From Pseudomonadota bacterium (GTDB taxonomy: Bacteria > Pseudomonadota > Gammaproteobacteria > GCA-001735895): a stretch of DNA of 41,166 nt. Positions 36,413-41,166 of this stretch are shown piece by piece. The stretch lies in assembly GCA_022566015.1 (NCBI GenBank), contig JADFJT010000011.1, forward strand, positions 1 to 41,166, given 5' to 3'. Position 1 is the first letter of the stretch, and every line of letters starts with the position of its first letter. Below the pieces are notes generated by a model. That model was given only the letters and a program-made list of their open reading frames with translations, did no database searches and was not told the DNA's origin. Position numbers and translations under genes: made by a program.

Positions 36413-37135
36413 GTGCAGAAAAACGTACTTTTAATAGAAGATAATCGCGATATCGCAAATCTGGTGATGATCAATCTGCGTGGCAAGCACATGCACGTGG
36501 ATCATGCGAGCGATGGTGAAGTCGGGTTAAAAAAAGCTTTAACTGGAAATTACCAACTGGTGATCCTGGACCTGATGCTACCCGGAATGGATGGACTGGA
36601 TGTTTGCAGGACCATGCGAAGTGAAAAAGTTTTTACACCGGTTTTAATGCTGACTGCAAAAACCGCAGAACTGGATCGAGTACTGGGGCTGGAAGTGGGT
36701 GCCGATGATTACCTGAGCAAACCGTTTAGCGTTCCCGAACTGGTGGCGAGAGTGAACGCGATGATACGGCGCTCGGGCCAGTATAAATCCCTGTCAACCA
36801 GTGAAGAAGGCGAAATACTCGCAGTCGGAGAACTGTCCATCGATCCAGCCAGGCGGCAGGTGAAATGCGGAGATAAAGAAATAGAAATAACCGCGAAAGA
36901 ATTCGACCTTCTATGGCATTTTGCCAGCCATCCCGGCCGGGTTTATACACGAGTCCAGTTACTCGACCAGGTTTGGGGCTATAGCCACGACGGATACGAG
37001 CATACGGTTAACTCTCATATCAATCGCCTGCGTGCAAAGATTGAAGCCGATCCGGCTAACCCCCGTTACGTGATTACCGTGTGGGGCGTTGGTTACAAAT
37101 TTAGCACCGAAGAATCCCGGGAGAACCAGACCTGA
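36413..37135 (+). CDS. OmpR/PhoB-family response regulator
   Basis: This 240-residue protein has a receiver domain (about 3-115) with phospho-acceptor Asp53 in VILDLMLPGMDGLDV and the Lys in YLSKPF. A winged-helix DNA-binding domain follows (about 135-232; EFDLLWHFASHPGRVYTRVQLLDQVWG). The frame begins at GTG 36413; an ATG two bases earlier is out of frame. Its TGA overlaps the kinase ATG (TGATG). The nearest downstream genes after the kinase are the Fap-like set, its probable target. Confidence 0.93.
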   Translation: MQKNVLLIEDNRDIANLVMINLRGKHMHVDHASDGEVGLKKALTGNYQLVILDLMLPGMDGLDVCRTMRSEKVFTPVLMLTAKTAELDRVLGLEVGADDYLSKPFSVPELVARVNAMIRRSGQYKSLSTSEEGEILAVGELSIDPARRQVKCGDKEIEITAKEFDLLWHFASHPGRVYTRVQLLDQVWGYSHDGYEHTVNSHINRLRAKIEADPANPRYVITVWGVGYKFSTEESRENQT

Positions 37136-38616
37136 TGTTTCGGACACTTTATAGCCGACTGGCCTTGACGCTGTTTGTATTGCTTTGCCTGGTTGGACTC
37201 ACGTTAAATCAGCTCATACGGCACTCGACTAACATGTACCAACAGGAAGTCGCGCAGAAATTGAATAGCAAACTTGCGTTCAATATTGCATCGGATCGAA
37301 TGCTCATTCGAAACCAGGTCATCGATCGAGAGGCAATGAATGATTTGTTTCAGCAATCGATGGTGGTTAATCCCAGTATCGAATTATATTTGCTCGATCC
37401 CCAGGGAAAGGTTCTTGGATTTACCGCAGCCGAAGGTAAGGTCAAGCGTATCGAAGTCGACCTGGGACCGGTACTTCAATTCCTGGAAAATCCATCGAAG
37501 TTCCCGGTAGAGGGCGACGACCCGCGTGACCCGGATGGTAGCAAGGTGTTTTCGGCCGCAAAAATTGAAGACGAGAATGGTTTGCAGGGATATTTGTACA
37601 TCGTTTTGGGAGGTGAAAAATATGACGACATAGTGGCGCTACTGCGAGACAGCTACATCCTGGACTCTGCCTTGCTAGTACTGTTCGTGGCTATGGTAGC
37701 CGCGCTTGTTGCTGGTTTGATAATATTTTCTCTGCTCACCAAACGCTTACGAATTCTTGGCAACGTAATGCGTAGCCATGCGGCTCAATCGGGTAATGAA
37801 GAGGAAGCGATAAAATACCCCTTTGTCGGTCGGTCAAGAGATGAGATTGACGAGCTGGGTCAGCAATTTAATCTGATGGCGGACAAGATCAATGATCAAA
37901 TTCAGCAACTCCGACGCATGGACGGCATGCGCCGGGAAATGGTTGCCAATGTTTCGCATGATTTACGCACACCGCTGACCACCATGCGTGGTTATCTTGA
38001 GACGTTATTGATAAAAAATAACGAATTATCATCCGCCGAGAAAACCCAGTATCTGGAGACGGCATTACTCCATAGCGAACGCCTCGGTAAGTTGGTAGAG
38101 GAACTTTTTGAACTGGCGCGCCTTGATTCCTGCGAATCGGTAGTCTATTCGGAACCCTTCTCGATGGCGGAACTGGTGCAGGACGTGACCCAGTCCTTTC
38201 AACTACGCGCCCAGCAAAAATCGATTCAACTCAATGCCAGCCTGGAACAACGCTTACCGTTGATTTATGGTGATATCGCGATGATGCAGCGTGTACTGGA
38301 GAATTTGCTCGAAAACGGCTTGCGTCACACGCCCGAAGGCGGTCGTATTAGCATTACAGTTGATGTCGACTCGGGACAGGTGGTAGTGAAGATTTCTGAT
38401 ACCGGTTGTGGTATCTCAGGAGAGGATGTACCCCATATTTTTGAGCGATTTTACCAGCGCGATAAAATTGCTTCGGGCGATAATTCTGGCGCGGGACTCG
38501 GGCTTTCAATCGTGAAACGGATACTCGAATTGCACGGCAGTGTGATCAAAGTCAAAAGCGAGCTGAACCACGGGACGACATTTTCTTTTTCGATGCCTGT
38601 GGGCACGCCTTCGTGA
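37135..38616 (+). CDS. Sensor histidine kinase
   Basis: This 493-residue inner-membrane kinase has two membrane segments (about 7-27 and 173-198) around a periplasmic sensor of about 145 residues. A HAMP domain follows, then HisKA with phosphorylated His275 in NVSHDLRTPLTTMRGYLE. The ATPase domain has N-box NLLENGLRHT, G1 DTGCGISG and G2 GAGLGLSIVKR. The sensor has no fold I can name. It is translationally coupled to the response regulator. Confidence 0.94.
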   Translation: MFRTLYSRLALTLFVLLCLVGLTLNQLIRHSTNMYQQEVAQKLNSKLAFNIASDRMLIRNQVIDREAMNDLFQQSMVVNPSIELYLLDPQGKVLGFTAAEGKVKRIEVDLGPVLQFLENPSKFPVEGDDPRDPDGSKVFSAAKIEDENGLQGYLYIVLGGEKYDDIVALLRDSYILDSALLVLFVAMVAALVAGLIIFSLLTKRLRILGNVMRSHAAQSGNEEEAIKYPFVGRSRDEIDELGQQFNLMADKINDQIQQLRRMDGMRREMVANVSHDLRTPLTTMRGYLETLLIKNNELSSAEKTQYLETALLHSERLGKLVEELFELARLDSCESVVYSEPFSMAELVQDVTQSFQLRAQQKSIQLNASLEQRLPLIYGDIAMMQRVLENLLENGLRHTPEGGRISITVDVDSGQVVVKISDTGCGISGEDVPHIFERFYQRDKIASGDNSGAGLGLSIVKRILELHGSVIKVKSELNHGTTFSFSMPVGTPS

Positions 38617-38646
38617 CTACACGACACTCTGAAATTAAATTTTCGA

Positions 38647-38668
38647 TGTGACCAAATTGTGACAATGG
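38647..38668 (+). promoter_or_regulatory. 11-bp phased GTGAC direct repeats after the kinase gene
   Basis: TGTGACCAAAT (38647-38657) is followed directly by TGTGACAATGG (38658-38668). The word and the 11-bp phase are the same as in the site before the response regulator. No clear -10 element is seen downstream. Confidence 0.5.
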
Positions 38669-39098
38669 CCTGGAGCTCTGCGTCAGTACCCGATTCACCC
38701 TAATCGTGAAGACGAGAGTCTCACAATAAAAACTTCAACGATAATTGGACCCATAGCATTAATCAGCTTAGTGCTTATCTTTACTGAACGGGGGATGAGA
38801 TTTTAGTGCCGACAGGATAGGCGGCCTCGGGGCGTATTTTTGTCGCTATCTATTCCTTTTGATCGCCCTGTAATTCGGCCATTTCCAGATATTCACTCGG
38901 TCAATTGCTGGTTGTATCGCCAGATCATCACACAATGTTTGATGAGCATTCAGCTCTTCATAGCCCAGGGCTATTCCAAAAAACCGTTGTCGAAAGCCAT
39001 TCGAGTCATTGAAGCCGATAGGCATGACTGGATTCTTTGACCAATTGATGCTCGCCGAATCGATCTCTGTTGTAAATGATGAGGTCCGGCCAAGCAGC

Positions 39099-39152
39099 GT
39101 GACACTTTTGTTACAACACCGCGATATTGGTGTGACATCTTAGTTATATATT
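39099..39152 (+). promoter_or_regulatory. Phased GTGAC-type sites and -10 region upstream of the exported protein gene
   Basis: GTGACACTTTT (39099), GTTACAACACC (39110) and GTGACATCTTA (39132) lie on one 11-bp register, with a weak unit at 39121 between. TTATATATTT (about 39143-39152) follows as a possible -10, with no good -35, as expected for an activated OmpR/PhoB-type promoter. The start of the exported protein is about 100 bases downstream. Confidence 0.5.
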
Positions 39153-39249
39153 TATGTTGATGAGGTTACGGCGTAAAGGCCGTCCACTTCGCAAAGGAGG
39201 CCCAGGTTATCCCGGGTTTATTAAATGATCAACAATAAAGGTGTTTAAA

Positions 39250-39576
39250 ATGAAAATGAAATTAGCTTTGTCCGCTGTAGCAACCTGTCTGATTGCTTCC
39301 AGCGCTTTTGCTGGGCCAGTGTCGCTCACTAACGCCCAAATGGATTTAGTTACCGGTGGCGGTGAAAGCTTTGTGTGCCCAGTCATTTCGACCGAGGCGG
39401 TACTCCATAGTCCCAAAGCTGCTGCGCTGCAAGACGGATTATTTTACACCATCCTTGGTCCACATCTATCTGTGCCTGACAGCGCGACCAACACATTGAG
39501 CGACGGTACCTATGGTAGCCCAGGGGACGCATTCGCTTCGCCTGGCGACATAGGCTATACGGCGATCTGGAACTAG
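39250..39576 (+). CDS. Small Sec-exported protein with a double-glycine leader motif (candidate Fap-like secreted substrate)
   Basis: This 108-residue protein has a Sec signal peptide (KLALSAVATCLIASSAFA, cleavage after Ala21). Next comes LTNAQMDLVTGG (26-37), which fits the double-glycine leader rule at every position: L-12, T-11, Q-8, M-7, V-4, G-2, G-1. Cutting there leaves about 71 residues with one Cys and two SPGD units near the end (SPGDAFASPGDIGYTAIW). The ATG at 39250 has AAGG eight bases upstream; the track's GTG at 39241 has none. A C39 peptidase gene follows. It may be an extracellular structural or signalling protein; no known family function is claimed. Confidence 0.8.
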   Translation: MKMKLALSAVATCLIASSAFAGPVSLTNAQMDLVTGGGESFVCPVISTEAVLHSPKAAALQDGLFYTILGPHLSVPDSATNTLSDGTYGSPGDAFASPGDIGYTAIWN

Positions 39577-39588
39577 TCGTAAAACTGC

Positions 39589-39624
39589 ACACACGGGAAC
39601 CGATTTGCGTCGGTTCTCGTGTGT
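39589..39624 (+). terminator. 15-bp hairpin between exported protein and C39 peptidase genes
   Basis: ACACACGGGAACCGA (39589-39603) pairs with TCGGTTCTCGTGTGT (39610-39624) around a six-base loop, with one G-U pair. It is 12 bases after the stop codon. Only ATTGT follows, not a T-run, so partial termination or mRNA 3'-end protection is likely. It would let the first gene be expressed above the downstream two. Confidence 0.7.
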
Positions 39625-39675
39625 ATTGTAACGATTCAGTGTCCTATCACTTCAACGAACCGACAACAGGTACCC

Positions 39676-40338
39676 ATGGTGATTACCAGATTTGACCTAT
39701 GGCCATCGATGCGTAATTTTATCGCGTGTTTGCTTTCAATAGTGGTGGGTGGCCTGTTTGACGGTGCGGCTGTACTGGCTAACGAATCGGCGTCACCAGT
39801 CTTATCCCTGATAGAAATGCGTCATCGAAACGTGGTTCTTCAGCAGTGGGAGCTCAGTTGCGCGTCCGCGGCTTTAGCGACGATATTACGCTATCAGCAT
39901 GGTTTTCCGGCGACCGAGCGTTCGATCGCGCTGGGCATGATAAACCGTAAAGAATATCTTTCGAATCCAGATCTCCTACGGCTTCGTCAGGGATTTTCCC
40001 TTCTGGATCTCAAGCGCTATGTCGAAAAGCTGGGTTATCAGGGACTGGGTCTGGGACAACTGACCTTCGTGGATCTTATCGAATATGCACCGATTATTGT
40101 GCCAGTGAATTTACAGGGCTTCCCGCACTTTGTGGTTTTTCGCGGCGCCACGTCGAGCCAGGTGCTGCTTGCCGATCCGGCTTTTGGAAATGTCACCATG
40201 TCTATAATCAAGTTCACCAATGCATGGATCAAGTATAAAGATATAGACCGAGTGGGTTTTGTTGTAAAGAAATCTGGAAAACTGGTGCCCCCGGGACGAC
40301 TGAAAGCCAGGGCACTGGACTTCGCTTCGTTTAGCTGA
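39676..40338 (+). CDS. Periplasmic C39-type cysteine peptidase (FapD-like)
   Basis: From ATG 39676 the protein has 220 residues. A hydrophobic export signal (MRNFIACLLSIVVGGLFDGAAVLA) is followed by a C39-like papain fold. The catalytic Cys is in LQQWELSCASAALATILRY, the His in FPHFVVFRG and the Asp in LLADPAFGN. C39 peptidases normally cut double-glycine leaders inside ABC exporters; this one stands alone and is exported, as FapD is in Fap systems. The track's start (GTG 39619) lies inside the hairpin, so 39676 or 39709 is preferred. The preceding gene offers a matching cleavage motif. Confidence 0.85.
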   Translation: MVITRFDLWPSMRNFIACLLSIVVGGLFDGAAVLANESASPVLSLIEMRHRNVVLQQWELSCASAALATILRYQHGFPATERSIALGMINRKEYLSNPDLLRLRQGFSLLDLKRYVEKLGYQGLGLGQLTFVDLIEYAPIIVPVNLQGFPHFVVFRGATSSQVLLADPAFGNVTMSIIKFTNAWIKYKDIDRVGFVVKKSGKLVPPGRLKARALDFASFS

Positions 40339-40369
40339 TCGCAGTGCGAATTAAATTTTTAATATACAG

Positions 40370-41166
40370 ATGAATCGAGAGCATTTTAAGATTAGCCTGG
40401 CCGTGTTGGTACTGGCTTCATTCACGATAGCCGCGCAGGCACAGGAAACGCCTATTCTGGAGCTTGAACGAAAGATACAGCAACGCGACAACGCGATCAT
40501 AGAGCTGCTGGAGCGCGTCGAAGCCCTGGAACAACGAGTCGGCGTGCGTCGTCAAACAACAGAACCGAACGAGACATCGGAACAGGATATTGCACCTGGT
40601 ACCGAAATAGAAATTACCCAGAGTCCAGGTGCAGTTGTTATTGAAGAGGGGGCTGCGGAACGCGCCCTTGAGCGCTCGTTGACGCGAGCGGGTGCGTTAT
40701 TGTTGCCCGCGGGCGTGCTGGAAATTGAGCCAGGCTTCACCTACAGTCGGCGAGAAGATACTAGCCCTGGCTTTGTCACGATAGATGGCAATACCTTCGT
40801 CAGCGAGATAGAACGTAACACCAACAGCCTGACAGCCAACCTGGCAATACGTTTGGGACTGCCCTGGGATTCACAGCTGGAATTCGGTCTTCCCTATCGA
40901 TGGCGCGATGTTGAGTCTGTAACCAATATTAATTTTGAGCCAACGGGCACCACGGAACAGTCGGCCGAAGGATTAGGCGACCTGCGAGTGGGATTTGCGA
41001 AAACTTTGTTTCGAGAAGGCCTTTGGCGTCCTGACCTGGTAGGGCGTTTCACATGGGACACCGATACCGGTGAGACAGGCGGCTTCGACGAACTCCGGGG
41101 ATCGTTGACGGCAATAAAGAGGCAGGATCCTGTCACTTTTATAGGCGGAATGTCCTACGAGCATAC
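40370..41166 (+). CDS. FapF-like outer-membrane protein with N-terminal coiled coil (C-terminus cut by window edge)
   Basis: Missed by the ORF track because it runs off the window. The 265 visible residues begin with a signal peptide (ISLAVLVLASFTIAAQA). A heptad-rich coiled coil follows (about 28-58, LELERKIQQRDNAIIELLER and VEALEQRVG). After an acidic linker comes ERALERSLTRAGALLLPAG, then VLEIEPGFTYSRRED, with alternating beta strands thereafter. This order matches FapF, a trimeric beta-barrel that secretes amyloid subunits in Pseudomonas, whose coiled coil gates the pore. It is 32 bases after the peptidase gene and probably in the same operon. Confidence 0.82.
   Translation, partial: MNREHFKISLAVLVLASFTIAAQAQETPILELERKIQQRDNAIIELLERVEALEQRVGVRRQTTEPNETSEQDIAPGTEIEITQSPGAVVIEEGAAERALERSLTRAGALLLPAGVLEIEPGFTYSRREDTSPGFVTIDGNTFVSEIERNTNSLTANLAIRLGLPWDSQLEFGLPYRWRDVESVTNINFEPTGTTEQSAEGLGDLRVGFAKTLFREGLWRPDLVGRFTWDTDTGETGGFDELRGSLTAIKRQDPVTFIGGMSYEH

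Larger units (their letters stand above)
38617..39249. other. Long intergenic region before the exported protein gene
   Basis: About 630 bases without a supported gene. It holds two sets of GTGAC direct repeats (listed) and a -10-like TATATT near 39146. A short hydrophobic frame lacks a usual start (38726-38806), and a 66-codon track ORF at 38840 lacks support. The leader before 39250 contains AAGGAGG near 39194 and AAGG at 39238. It may also encode a small RNA, but I see no terminator to define one. Confidence 0.55.

Noticed and set aside
38840-39040. 66-codon ORF in the gap before the exported protein gene
   Set aside because: No ribosome site, no recognisable domain, and composition unlike the neighbouring proteins. 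Kept only as part of the intergenic entry.
39154-39228. 24-codon basic mini-ORF (MLMRLRRKGRPLRKGG...) in the leader of the exported protein
   Set aside because: Its ATG lies too close to the inferred -10 to be in the mRNA with a ribosome site. It is probably chance.

Overview
The window looks like chromosomal DNA of a free-living, Gram-negative gammaproteobacterium, probably marine or another aerobic respirer. This rests on the gene set: a complete System I cytochrome c maturation operon (ccmA to ccmI), DsbD/TlpA thiol chemistry, dapC-dapD-dapE, an fxsA-groES-groEL neighbourhood as in enterics, azlCD, and a methylated-amine catabolic cluster. Base composition looks even by eye. I cannot place it below class. 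No tRNA, rRNA, CRISPR array, prophage or intact insertion sequence was recognised.

Layout. 1-3836 (minus): accC (cut by the window edge), accB, aroQ, then a TlpA-type thioredoxin and dsbD. 4262-6992 (plus): fxsA, groES, groEL. The groE promoter region holds a sigma32-type promoter, a sigma70-type promoter and a perfect CIRCE operator. 7303-9948 (minus): an MFS transporter, a small putative MITE, and a PhnD-like binding protein. 10189-17246 (plus): a catabolic cluster with an MttB-family methyltransferase (5' frameshift), an XRE regulator, two FAD oxidoreductases (one fused to a GcvT-type folate domain) and a class I amidotransferase; it probably demethylates betaine or methylglycine compounds. 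17257-19033: a Popeye-like gene with an internal deletion, a PilZ protein and a YheT-type hydrolase. 19098-26180 (plus): ccmABCDEFGHI, with a palindromic repeat between ccmE and ccmF. 26362-31119 (minus): rhodanese, gluQ, dapE, a relic of a Spx/ArsC-like gene, dapD, dapC. 31250-36194: SDR and MDR oxidoreductases, a repeat-rich gap, azlCD, a TfoX-N protein, a frameshifted DUF3291 gene and an OmpA-type lipoprotein.

The most interesting part is 36343-41166. An OmpR-type regulator and its kinase lie upstream of a three-gene set. This encodes a small Sec-exported protein carrying a textbook double-glycine leader motif, a periplasmic C39-type cysteine peptidase, and an outer-membrane protein with an N-terminal coiled coil that resembles FapF. 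It looks like a minimal relative of the Fap functional amyloid secretion system. GTGAC-type direct repeats phased at 11 bp occur before the regulator, after the kinase and before the exported protein, which suggests that the two-component system controls the cluster. A 15-bp hairpin separates the exported protein gene from the peptidase gene.

Second theme: erosion and small mobile repeats. Four genes show frameshifts or internal deletions (MttB-like, Popeye-like, Spx/YffB-like, DUF3291), and one palindrome-rich repeat family appears in several gaps. Some single-base frameshifts could be sequencing errors; the internal deletions are harder to explain that way.
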